NCBI GenBank assembly: GCA_013115125.1
Contig: JABANN010000002.1
Coordinates: 124,001 to 188,000, forward strand
Reading direction: 5' to 3'
Origin: Perkinsus olseni
Lineage: Eukaryota > Perkinsozoa > Perkinsida
Length of the DNA: 64,000 bases
Part shown: one piece after another, positions 11,182-22,700 of the stretch
How the letters are laid out: every line of letters begins with the position of its first letter
Position numbering within the stretch: the first letter of the stretch is position 1
Position numbers and translations under genes: made by a program
The notes under the pieces: model-generated
What the model saw: the letters and a program-made list of their open reading frames with translations, nothing else
The model's database searches: none
What the model was told of the DNA's origin: nothing

Positions 11182-13643
11182 TGCTGGCAACTCCATCTTT
11201 TTTCTGCGAATTGGTTTACATTCAATACACCTGTAGCAGCCATCGCCACTTATTTCACCGTCGACCGACCAGGACGGGCAGCTTCCCAATCTTTCAATGG
11301 GCCCAGGGATAATGATTTTGCCAATAACCGTTCAGGTTGGGGAACTTTTGTATCTCTCAGTAGCAGTCAGTGCTACTGCTTTTGTCGATATACGTTTACC
11401 AGCGGCGCCCAGTCGACTTGGTATACGGGTCTTAGAGGCCCTGGAAGAAATATTGATGTGCCGGTTCTGTTTATTATCATATTTGAGTTAGCTTTGAAAC
11501 CTAAATGGAAATAAGTTAATTCTCGGGCCTCTTTACACCGAAAGAATTGTGTTTGATTGTAAGCTGGTCTTTTCAAACTCGGTAGCAATGATGGTGGTGC
11601 TATGATAGCACTGCTATCTTTGAGACCACACAAACGAGTCCTTCGGAATTACTGGGTACGTAAGACTCTGCAACGCGAGTGCCGCTAGAGGACTGATTCC
11701 TCAGAAATCACGTATTCTCAGGACTTAAGGCATTCTGATAGCGAGGGCCCCGGTGCAGGGACGGTCCATCCCTCATCTATCATGAGTGGTCGATGCCCGC
11801 TTCAGTGGTTTCTGAGAACACTCGATCATCGATACTATGGGGAGTCACGATCTACTACTAGTAGACTACTAGGACAGCTTGTGTCTTATCTACGGAACAT
11901 ATCAGATAATGGGACACAGCCGCATGACTCATGCGGGTATTTTCTACAATCTGAGTGTAGAAAAGTGTGTAGTCTCCTTTCTGCCTCATGCGGCATGAGG
12001 CACTCTTCGAAGTCAGAGATCTACCATCAACAGTTCACACTCCCAACCTCTGAGAGTGTGGCAACTCGAACGCGCGAATTGCTAATTGTCGAATTGGCTA
12101 TGCCCACCGCATTACGTGATTCGTACAATGACACAACGATGGTTCATTCCGTCTTGCAAGGCAACGTTAGCGTCCACAATAAAGATTGCGCGACTAGACA
12201 AGAGTTTTGTCACGGAACTGTCGTGCACAGGCTGTGCAGAACACCACTCGTGCTCAATCGTGCCACAAGTTGTGGCCCACAACCGTGCTCCAGGCGATGG
12301 CTACCTTAACTTAAGGTCCTTAAGTTGATCGATCCCCCACTATCGACATCGATCCCTAGTCCTGGAATCCTAGGGTGAAATCCTTCCGTGCTGCTTATGA
12401 GCATGATGTTGCCAACAATTTGGCCCAACATGCTGCTGATAATATTAATCAGTGTATCACCAGAGCTGGTCTATCATCGGCAGGGACTCCCTGCCAGGGA
12501 GGGACGAGTCGATTCCGATGATTTTCTGGCGGGTGGTGTATGACGAGGTAGGGTCAGCACGCGTACTCCGAGTAGCTGTGGGACACTCAGCGGCTGAGTG
12601 CTAGCCCGAGTGTCACATCAGGCTGAGTGCCTGAGTCATTCGGATCCTTGTCCGACTTGGGGACCGAATTTCTGGTCAAACCTTGGGAATAATGATCAAC
12701 CATCACTCTAGCACTACCAAGTCAGTACCAAGCCTCATACTGGAGTTGTCAGGGGCAACTGGTCACCGAAGGACCGCGCTCCAGCGGCTAGAGTCCAGCC
12801 CCAAGCGTCTTGACTCGAGACGCTATAATCAGATCGCACTCACCCTGTCACCGTGACGTGACAGTGTGACGTCACTAAACCGCTAGCCCTGTCCCGTTCA
12901 CGTATTTACTTGGAACCTCATTTCATTGTGTTATGATTTTCTTGTCTTCTCGACAAGTGAGATGACCATCTCAAAGCCCGCGTGACAGCGCTACCTTAAG
13001 ACAAATTTGGGCCATTTCCTTGAAGATTCACAAGCTCAAGCGCCATTCCAGCCAAGCAACATGCGCCATGGCTATGTGCTCGCGTACCACAATCAGCTCT
13101 TTCAGCTCCGGAAGGGTCCCGAATATTATCCGATTACAGCGGAACTAGACAACTTTCCTCGCCGACGATCCCCCGGCTACTGCTCTCGGCTGACTTGAGG
13201 CTCAAAAATCGAGGTTGGCCTCTTCTGTGTCGGATTTTCGGGCTGACCAGGTTACCCTCGCCCTGGCGCCAAGCCCCTGAATTTTTGTCCAGCTCATATC
13301 TTCGCTCACCGAAGACTGGGCAACACCATCTTCTCTTCCTCCGCGAAGTGAGACACAAGATCATTCAGAAGTCCCTGACAGGGACCTCTCTGAGACTAGG
13401 CATTTCTGAGATCTGCGTCAGCCCATTAAAGGCCCACCCGCTCTTCCGACACCCCAGATCTGGGGTCCCCAGTGACGCGAAGTGTGCTATGGCTATGTGC
13501 TCGCGTACTCCAGTGAGCACAGCTAATTAGCTAGCCTATTCAACTAGTGACGTCATTCCTGTTGGATTATCGCGGGATATACTATCTGACAGATGACCTC
13601 ACAAATTTCCGATCTGTGTCCAGTCTTCTGCCCGCCCGTTAAC
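11182..13643. other. Gene-poor, hairpin-rich region
   Basis: The first 600 bp repeat the 3' flank of copy A (compare 6480-6690 and 7745-7890 with 11400-11600 and 11690-11790). The rest has no recognisable exon and many one-base-centred hairpins: 11858-11872, 11930-11946, 11982-12002 and 12479-12495, plus looser inverted repeats near 12580-12640 and 12845-12875. The word ATGGCTATGTGCTCGCGTAC occurs at about 13067 and 13488. Confidence 0.55.
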
Positions 13644-13912
13644 GTTATGGTCAGTTCCCTGGTCGCCCTCTAATGTTGTGTCCAGTCTCTTGGCCGCCCT
13701 CTAATGTTGTGATCAGTTCCCGGGTTACCCCGTAACGTTGTGGTCAGTTCCCTGGTCGCCCTCTAACGTTGTGGTCAGTTCCCTGGTCGTCCTCTAATGT
13801 TGTGGTCAGTTCCCTGGTTACTCCTTAACGTTGTGGTCAGTTCCCTGGTCGCCCTCTAATGTTGTGGTCAGTTCCCTGGTCGCCCTCTAACGTTGTGGTC
13901 AGTTCCCTGGTC
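13644..13912. repeat. 31-bp minisatellite, about 8.7 copies
   Basis: Head-to-tail units containing GTGGTCAGTTCCCTGGTCGC, each 31 bp, run without interruption: eight full units plus a 21-bp partial one. The second and third units are the most diverged; the last five are almost identical, suggesting recent turnover. Confidence 0.95.
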
Positions 13913-15128
13913 CACAACGGAACTGGCGGCGAGTTCCCATAAGCTCAACTCAATTGAAATTCCAGTCATTGCTCTCAATTTGAGAGCACAGAGCTACAGC
14001 ATGCGCAACCCCGTGGGGGGTGAGCCTGGTCTTCCGGGGGCTGTCTGGAATTCCACCAATTGCAGTGCAATTAATTATTGCACCCTTAACAAGGAGCTGC
14101 GCACGTGAAAATCGATTGTACACTTCATACTATGAGGTTTCAATACGACTATTAGTCGTATTATGAGCAGCCCGGGGCCTCAGGCCCGGGTCCCAGCAAG
14201 TTGCGGGGAGTACGCGCTTGGTAGCCGCATCCAACGGTTGGATTCCAACCTCAGACGGGACAAATTCAGGTAGCGCAGGATATCTCGTCGGACGGTAACC
14301 CCCGGGGATTCCATCCCGCCTGCATTCTCGACAGGGCGTAGTGCGAGTCTCAAGCAGTTCATCAACAACGTACTGATGAGCTTACTAATAGGCAGGTCGC
14401 TTTTTGGTCTGACGATCTCGACCTGCTCCCTCTCGCTGTGCTTGTGACCTCTTCTTGACCCTGACTCAGCAGGAAACATTGCCATCGAAAAAAACCAGTT
14501 ACCGAACCCAGTAGCATTGCTATTGACATGAACACCGCCATGTGGACAAAATAGCTCTAATAGCTCTGAGACTCAGAGCTCGAAGGGTTCCACTCAGAGT
14601 CTGAGTGGAACCCTTCGAGAACGACCCTTTCCATGAGAGAATCATACAAGTCGTGTATCAGTGAAACACGGTGTGACCGCGTTTCTCGTGTAATGCAGTG
14701 ATACACCAGATCCTGGTGACCAGAATCACGAACTTTCCGTCGAATGATATGCAAGTAGAGTATCCAAACAGAGGGGACGGTCTGCGCAGGATTGGCCAAT
14801 AAATTATTGGCAATAATACCAATTGCAAATCTGAGGATATGTGGACTGCTGCAGACCATAGACGAGCTGTTGACACTACAGTAGATCGTCAAAAGCACTA
14901 AACCTCCCCCCCCCCGGATTAATATTCTTTGAATAGGTATCTTCGCAATTTCGCATTTTGGCCTTTTCAAAAGACCGTCTTCTTCATACGTGAGATTCAT
15001 AACAATTGTATGCTGCTCATCATGAGTGCACAATACGACACACGAGGATTCACAAAGCTGCTGGTACGAACTATGAGCACAACTCTTCCTCTGGTCAGTG
15101 AGCAACGTTAATGCTTAGTATATGCATA
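13913..15128. other. Spacer without recognised gene
   Basis: Several medium open frames occur on both strands but none resembles a family. Contains two adjoining one-base-centred palindromes (14562-14580 and 14579-14619) and a run of ten C at 14906-14915. Confidence 0.5.
14579..14619. repeat. Perfect palindrome, 20-bp arms, one-base centre
   Basis: Bases 14579-14598 pair exactly with 14600-14619 around the single base 14599. It shares two bases with a second palindrome of the same type (14562-14580, 9-bp arms). Confidence 0.95.
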
Positions 15129-17670
15129 CTATTGGCTGCTGCTGCCTCCAGCGACTGCTTGAAGGACTGCCAGGACAACGTCCATGGACCCGTCACTAGT
15201 AACCACGATGTCATAGTAATCCAGATAGTGCTCTAACAGCTCCTTAGCCTCGGGAGAGGACTCGGGAGAATCCGCCTGAAACTCGAAAAACTAGCGGCAA
15301 CATGATTGGGACTTTCGCTACCAAGAAACCGACGGCGATTGAAGTGTGTAGCTCCGGAACAGAATCGATAAAATCAACGTCGGCGATGAGATCGCCCAGA
15401 CCTGCCAAAGAAGGCAAAAATACCGTCGGAGTCGACCAACGCTTCCATGTACCGCCCGTTCGAAAAGGCAAATCTGAAACTGAGAATTGATCCCGGATTT
15501 TTACACGCGAAATGCGGAACCCAGAATCCAATCCGGATTTCACGTTAGATTCATCGAGTATCACCGTATACCAGATATTGAGTTCAATATTGAGTAACAA
15601 AGATCTCGGTCATTGCACGATACTCTGCCAGGAGCATCAAGACAGTTGTCTATACCACTCCAAAGCGAACTTTTCCCAACCGAGAGGGCGCCTACAGATG
15701 ACGTTGTGGCGCTCCTTCCGCCTCTGGTCGTGAGCGATGTAGTCCGTGAGGGCCGACTTCTTAGTGAGGCAGTGAATTTGGGGTCCCCGGAAGGACACCA
15801 GCCTCTCAGTATCAGCATCGAACTGCATGATATTCGACACAATCGTCGCGTTGTCGAGAAAAAGGGCGTCATAGCCTCTGAAGGAGGAGTAGCGGATAAG
15901 CTGGTACAAGTAGTTGTTATTGACCCATCTCACTTCAGTATGTACTCGATAATGTTGCCGATGCCAGCGCTGAGGATGGTGACAGGAACGCTCTGCTCAT
16001 GGGCCATCTGTAACATCTCCGGTGCCATTGATCGGAGAGCGAATTTATTCGACCGACTGAAACGAAGAAAACCACAGCGTGGGCTTGATGAACAGAGGCT
16101 ATTCAACAGGCTAAACTGATCTCCCACGAGAAGGCACGGCGGTGCTAGTAACTGAGCCGTACTGTCATATGCGTTGGACTTGACACACAGCATGGTCAGA
16201 GATTTGCGCCATCCGATCACTGCCGTTGTTTGAGAGAAGCCGCGCAAACAGCACATCAATGAAGCATATTACCGGGTCGACGGCGAACAGATTCACACGA
16301 GACCCGTCCAAGGTACAAAGTGCGACGGGTCTAATAATGATGCGGCGTCTCCGATAGCGGATTGGTCGAACCTTCGGTCATAAGGTTACCATCAATCGCC
16401 CAATTCACGACTGGTTACCGCTAGGACACCAATGATGGTACACATCGGCGCGCTGAAAGTAATGATATGCCGTACCATACCACCAGTCACCATGCGAGGT
16501 GACGCATTTTTCCCGAGAGCAGCTCCAATACCGCACCTCCCGCTACTCGCAGGTTCCCAGAGTGCGTGACTTACCGGGCGAAATCGACAACCTCTTCAAC
16601 GCCATGCTTGTAGACCTCCTGTTCACAGATCAACTTCTCCGACTCCGTCCACCAGTAGTCCATATGCTTATGCTTCTCCTCGCGCGCCATGGTCGGGTCC
16701 ATCTGAACACCGCGCCGGTTTTGATATCTTTCCGCTTGACGACGCCCCAAGTCACCTCTATAGGATAGTATTTCTCCACAAGAGATCGGGACTTGGCGAA
16801 AAAATCATCAGTGAACTTCGGGTAGGTCTCGAAGATGCCGTGGCACGATTGCCCGGCCACGCCAGGCGACACATAGTGGCTGGAAAGGGACAATTGCTCA
16901 AGACCAGGGAGTTCATATTATTACGATTCCCGAGATCTCTTATAAAATATATATTAGATTATTGACACCATAGGAAGCTTAAATAATGTATTGAAGAGGT
17001 AACCCCTATGTGGCAGATAAACAGAATTAGGCATTGGCAACGAAAAAGCGTAGCACGACCATTTCGGCAGGTAAAATGAGAGTGAAAGCGTTCTCGTCTA
17101 TACAATATAATACGCAGACCGCGCGCTTTTGGATGGTATATGTCTCGCGAGCTCAATCAACGTAGTCCTGGAGGAATTATTTTGAACGAAAGCACGCACA
17201 AAAACGCGCAGAAGTGTCGGTATATGCTCCGCTGGCTCCACCATAATATGGATATGTTTATATACCATTTTTGCCTCCATACTAGACAGCTAGAGGTGCC
17301 AGATAATCCTCGGTGGCAGGCATGTCTCCGACTTCGACTAGAGTGAATTCACGATACTACCCAGAGCCTCGCTGGATCGAGGACATAAACGATGACGTGG
17401 GCCGCACTAGAGTACGAGCGCGGAGCCTTCCGAAGCACGTCTCATGGCCCACCTCGTTAACGTGCGGTCGAAATCCGTGACAATCTGCAGGTTTTCAAGA
17501 CCTCCATCCGCCACTATCTTGTGCAGTTTCTCCCGAAGCGTGGCGGTATCCCGAACGTGGACGTTGGAGCGGGCGGCGAGCCGGGCCAGACTAGGGGACG
17601 TCATTGGAGGGCTCATAGGGCAGTTTGGGAGTAACAATGATATGGGTAACACTGTGTGAAAAAATCCCAC
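15129..17670 (-). CDS. NT5C3: Cytosolic pyrimidine 5'-nucleotidase (UMPH-1/NT5C3 family)
   Basis: Hydrolyses pyrimidine nucleoside monophosphates in the cytosol (family knowledge). Inferred exons on the minus strand: 17670-17453, 16879-16756, 16702-16575, 16056 to about 15935, about 15884 to 15725, a further exon around 15460-15315, and about 15275-15129. Haloacid-dehalogenase motifs are in order: LQIVTDFDRTLT (nucleophile and acid Asp), YYPIE and EEKHKHMDYWW, ILSAGIGNIIEYIL (motif II), FRGPQIHCLTKK with the lysine of motif III, then GLGDLIADVDF (metal-binding Asp) and the C-terminal YYDIVVTSDGSMDVVL. The start could be 17670 or an internal Met near 17600. The joint between the HNVI exon and the GLGD exon is unresolved: the canonical LLGDS stretch looks altered. 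Introns 1 and 3 exceed 500 bp; intron 1 carries a dispersed repeat. Confidence 0.85.
17079..17236 (-). repeat. Dispersed intronic repeat, copy 1
   Basis: Its reverse complement matches 27384-27552 over most of its length, sharing blocks such as GGAGCATATAC, CACTTCTGCGC, TTTTTGTGCG and CTCGCGAGACA. It lies inside intron 1 of the 5'-nucleotidase gene, sense to the gene. Confidence 0.8.
17286..17305 (+). repeat. Short intronic motif, copy 1 of 4
   Basis: Reads ACAGCTAGAGGTGCCAGATA. Related copies at 23197, 23950 and 26865. Here it is antisense to the nucleotidase gene, within intron 1. Confidence 0.7.
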
Positions 17671-18360
17671 ACCAAGCTATGCAATAGATGAGCCGGGGCG
17701 AACCACCACTCAGAACAGTTCATACCAACAATTGCCGAACGAGCAGAAGATTAGGTGAGGAGGCAGTGTGCCAGCGACGCTCTATGAATTGACTGACCCA
17801 GACCCCCAAGACGACGCAAACCACTGAAGTCCGATTCTCCTCGAGGTTTTAAGCTATGGTCTTCATAACGGTCGAGGTGTTATACGCGGAGCGCTAATGG
17901 ATTCCATTGCCCGACCGTCCGCCATACGTTCGACGGCTAGCGAGATCCAAGATTCGATGAGCTTTCGGAATTCCGCCGACTCTTGCACCTGTGAAGCAGC
18001 GTTTCTTCGCAGCGGGCTCAATCACAGCAGGCGATTGTGTCTGTCATTGTGCGTGTCACTTAGTTTGACGACCTCGAGCGTTGCCAAGCCATCAGGGATG
18101 GAGGAACTCCCTGCCATACAATAGGACGTAGCGCAGGATTGAGGTTGACGAATTTTAGAGCGCAATATGGCCAGCTATCCGTGTCCGGCCTCCCCAAGGC
18201 AGTACCCCAATGAAATACCGCGTGAAAATACAGATGGCTCCCAAGGACTTATCAAATCCGAACGAGGACATTGACAATAAGGCGAACACACAAAAGACTT
18301 CGATAAGACGTCCCAATAGAAAACCGCCCCCTCTAACTTAAAACAAAAAGTTCATCAGTC
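17671..18360. other. Spacer, nothing recognised
   Basis: Lies between the 5' end of the nucleotidase gene and the 3' end of the SEN54-like gene. It should hold the nucleotidase promoter and 5' UTR; no motif could be identified. Confidence 0.4.
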
Positions 18361-19253
18361 TCAGAAACGTCGCCGTTTTCGCACAGCGCCATCGAGCGTT
18401 GGTTGCGGCGGTTGAAATCGGGATTCGGCCGCCAAGTACATAACCGTGCCCATCTCGACGACAGCCACCACGGTCTGTCTGTCAGTGGGGAGCTCCGCCT
18501 CGCCGAAACGCGTGTAAGCACTAGAAACCACGACGACATCAAACTCGCCACGTACTGCAGCCGAATCGGAGGTCGTTACCGTGAAAAGGAGCGGTGGCTG
18601 CCTAATAAGAATACCACTTATCCAAGTTTTCGCCAGAGGCATTAGGGAGGAATACGCGCCCTGATTGAGAGTGCTCTCGAAGGGGTATAGAACCGTCGAA
18701 TGGTAGGTAACTCGTACACTCTAACGCCGCCATTACCGCAAAAACTATTCTCCCTGAACACAGACTAAAGGCCCCACTGGCAAGTTCAGACGTCCCATCG
18801 TCATTGCAAAGCTGCAACGAGCTCGAGTGAGTTCACGAATTTGAACCCACCTCCCCGACGCCCCTATCACCTGTCCTCAAATCCCCTTCCTCGCTGAACA
18901 TCATATCCCGCCCGTTTCAAATTGGCATATACCAAATACGCGTCCACGGCCCTCTGGCCCATCCGCTCCAACAGCCGCCATAAGTCCTCCGCCCGAAGAC
19001 CATCAACAACCAGGGACCCGCGCTCAGCCAAATACAGAGCTTCCTCCAAGTTAAGGTCTCTTCTATTAGGAGCGATCGACTGCAGGGCCTTGCCGCTCCG
19101 TGAAGTGACAGTCACCTTGCATGCTTCCGCGTCCCATACACCCCGGGATTCTCCATGCTCTTGCGCGGCCAGCTGGGACCGCAATAGCTGCTCTGTCACG
19201 ATCAACTCTCCCCGCTTCCCATCGACGCAAGGCGACTCTTCCGACATGGCCAA
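18361..19253 (-). CDS. SEN54: tRNA-splicing endonuclease subunit SEN54-like
   Basis: SEN54 is a structural subunit of the nuclear endonuclease that removes introns from tRNA precursors. The first exon (19253 to about 18869) has the N-terminal SEN54 signature: LNLEEALYLAERGSLVVDG at about residues 67-85, followed by AVDAYLVYANLKRAGYDVQR, corresponding to the family's 'EALYLLERGSL ... YQVYxxLKRxGYxVxR'. A donor follows GFED. Later pieces around 18760-18600 and 18600-18361 (ending in VMYLAAESRFQPP and a basic RKRRRF tail) fit the C-terminal part by position, but similarity is weak there. The joint between these two pieces is unresolved: the only phase-compatible intron I found would be 16 nt. 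A start at 19247 is equally possible. Confidence 0.65.
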
Positions 19254-19795
19254 GGAGAATACTGATTCAGATCACACTGACCCTCCCCATCAAATCTGAG
19301 CGTTCGCCTTCCAAGCGCATCATTAAAATGCGATCTGTCGACATACGACCTTTCTAGCTTTGAATATTACCGGAAGCATTACTGTCGGATACTCTACGAG
19401 TATCCACTTCTCCTTCTTCATATCCCTTGCGCTGTGATATTCCCCGCTAAACCGAACTGACAGCTTTGACTTGTCTCGCGATAGGCTCTGAGGAATGCTG
19501 ACGAATCATGGCATCGCCATAACCCGCTTAGTCTGATAACCCACTACCGTCTAGTCCCCAAGACGCCGTCGCTGAACAGGTTCGCCGCCCAGTACTCGGG
19601 TGGAGTTGAAATTGCTTTCCGCTACATTGAATGGTGACTACACAAAACACTGATCCTCCCCGGGGGTATACAGCAGCAGCGACTGCGAGTGTTAAGAATG
19701 GCAATAAGCAAATCTTGCTCTCTTGCCAATCCTAGCCATTCCTCAACGTTCTCAACAAATGTGCAAAGCAAGAGATCTCTCTCAGTGATCACTGA
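19254..19795. other. Spacer, nothing recognised
   Basis: Separates the SEN54-like start from the SEC63 stop; both genes run leftward, so the SEN54-like promoter should be here. No exon or repeat stands out. Confidence 0.4.
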
Positions 19796-22700
19796 TCAGT
19801 CGCCCTGCTCGCTAACACTAGGCGGTGTCTCCACTTTCGGTTTGGGCTTCTTCCCATCTTCATCATCATCGTCAGACTCGTACTCGTCATCGGAGTCGAC
19901 CTCAGCACCTGTCCACAGGACAATGTCACTTCATCTCATTTCATCAGGAAGAATAGCCGAGAGAACATTTAGCCTCTCAATATGGTCGAAGGTCCCGGGT
20001 TCGAATCCCACGGCCGTCAATTCTACTGTCAACTCACCCATCATCTGTTGGAAGAGCGAAGGTGCAAGATCAATGTCGACATCCTCTTGGTGGATAATCA
20101 CTTCGCGCTTAACCTGAGCACCAAACTGCAACTCAGCTGACATCTTGCAATCTTGCTCACCTCGTCTTTCTTCAACGCAGTGAACTCGACGGGTATGCGT
20201 TGGTCCAGACCAGCGTAGGAGTCGCACATTATTTGCAGCATGAATTGATGCTTGCCGGCCTCCCTTATCGGGAAGAGTATCTTAACTTCACCCTCCTTCT
20301 CAAGCGAGCGGTATCGCTCCATTGCGAGGAAGCGCCCGCTGTGACCATCCAGTCTGAAGAAGCGAGAGACCTACTATGCGCCACCGAGATATTGTCATAC
20401 GGGTTTTCAGCCGAAAGCGTTCCAAATTCATTCGCTACTTAGTGAAGACTTAGTGGACTAAGACCCTCCGGGCCTTCCGCCATCCACTGCTGCTTCCTCC
20501 ATAGATATGAGGGTCAACATTGAGGTTCGCAAGCTATAACGACGAGTCAGAACTTTCCCCACCCCGGGATTGAACCCACGACCTCCAGCCTGCTTACAAG
20601 AAGATCCACCACTCTTCGAATTTGGCTTGAGGATAATACGGGGCATGCACTGGTCCAGCCGCCTCGCCCTCCTGCAGGTTCTCGCGATTCAGCTTGATTA
20701 CGAGCGTTCCGATGTCTCCCTCCACAATCTCGTTCTCATCGACAACCTCCACCCTGGTCTAAAGAAAAACACCAATCACAGCGCAAGGTGAATCAATCAA
20801 TAGCGCACGCCCAAGTGATCGATTTGGACTCACCTCAATGCTCATCCTCGTCACGTGTTGAACGAATGCCTCAACGTCGGCGAGCTCTTGATCGTTCATG
20901 TCGGCACAGCCTGAAAATGAAAAGATACGCCACGGAGAACCAGCCGGCGGCGATGACCCGACTGACGAATGCAAAATCGTTCCAGGAATCCGTAATGGAG
21001 TGGTACTGACGATATCGACAGCAGTCGGTTCAAATACAGGCGAGAAAGACGCGAGGACGAACACGGCCAGAGAAAGCAACATGCGCTGCCGCGAGTTGAA
21101 GATCGAAAGCAGACGCTGGGCGACTCACCCTTCCGGTCCTTCCCAGTCTTATCAGAGTTGAGGAAGTCCTTGAAAGCAGTGGCAGTGTTGGGCTTATTCT
21201 TTGTAGCATGACGGGCCTGCTACGACGAATAAGAGCAAAAAAGATGAAGTAGCCGAGGATTGATCCCGGGTGATTATCATAAGAGCGTTCGGCTCAACCA
21301 CCACACCATATTTCCAGTACTACCCTCTCGCCATCGAAGTGGGGCACCTGATACATGGCGTTGCAGCGTTGGTCAAGAGCTTGCACCAGACATCGCAGGA
21401 GCTCCACCATGCTCATACAGGTCGGCCTGAATTTCAAAGCACAGTGCAGCCGCCAGGGATCGAACCCGGGACCTCGAGCTTACAGCCACTCTCTCATCGC
21501 TGAGATCTCCACCATGGCTTGCACTACCGGTACCAAGCGGACGATCAGCGTATCCGTGACGGCCCTGATCACCACAACCCCATACCCACTCAAGAAACGT
21601 ACAAAAACTCTAGGCTCGAGAGAGCGTTTAAAGGACGCCGTACTGAGCCTGAATCCACCCCTCACGAAGAAGCCCTCTATGACCACTCGCGCAGCCGCCC
21701 GACCGAGATGACCAATCACCACTACTACCTCAGTCTCGGAGTCATCAAGTCCTGCAGCCTCTGCATGTGAGCTTCGATGAGAATCCTGTTGCGTCTGATG
21801 ACACCTGGACGATCGAACTGCGGCTTCTTGGGTTCTTGGACGGCTCCAACCTAGCAGAGAGAATAACGTCAACGCGAGCCAACAAGACAGGTATTCTTGC
21901 AAGGCGAGCAAATTATTTCAATTTGATCCCTTCGGAGTGCGTCCGAGGAGTATCTTTCTTACGTCCATCAGTGATATAAGGCATCATATATTCCCGATAA
22001 TGGAAAACTTCAGCGAGCAAGTTTTGGAGAGATCATGCACGTGAGCCCGGTGGGGTGAGGAGCTGCTCCTAGTTACATGATTGAGGCAAATAGAAAGCAG
22101 AATCCAGCTACTGCCACGAGTGCTGCGCAATTCACACACTGTTAGACATACCATATGTTACAGCGAGAAAAAAGGAAATATGCAAAACTGAGGCCACGTT
22201 GCCGCAGCAGCTGCCACGTGGTCCTACTTCTGTTGTATTTTCTTGACGACAGCAGGAAGGTTCCTACTTACGTCGCACTTTTACAAATTGTGAACTGTAT
22301 AAGAACGAAGTTGCATTAAGAGGTGATAGAAAGGTCCCTCATCAGCCAGCCTCGGCTGATATCACAATCACAGGGCTCGGATACGCCCAGGCATCAGGCG
22401 CTGTTATCCACTAACAACTGCGCATTAAAGGAAGGATGTCGTCGAACCAATCCCTTCAGCATGAGGAAGAACCGCCAGAAGGAAATGTGCACCACAGCAC
22501 CGCTCGAAACTCATCAATTTCCATTTACGCTATCAACCGAGCAGCTACCGCAAGGAGCCGTTCTTTTCCACCGCCGCCTTTCTCACCAATGGTTTCATCT
22601 CGGCTTCGTCGTTGAGGTCCGAGTCCATCGTACGGGACTCTGCCGCACAGGATAGAAGTTCCGGACCTACCATCCACGATAATTTCGTGGCGCGCGGTCA

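Noticed and set aside
13020-13200. Fragment of a further phytase-like gene
   Set aside because: The peptide GYVLAYHNQLFQLRKG has no clear match to any exon of the two full copies.
18602-18642. A 16-nt intron in the SEN54-like gene
   Set aside because: It would fit the phase, but such short introns are known only from a few ciliates and nucleomorphs; left as unresolved.
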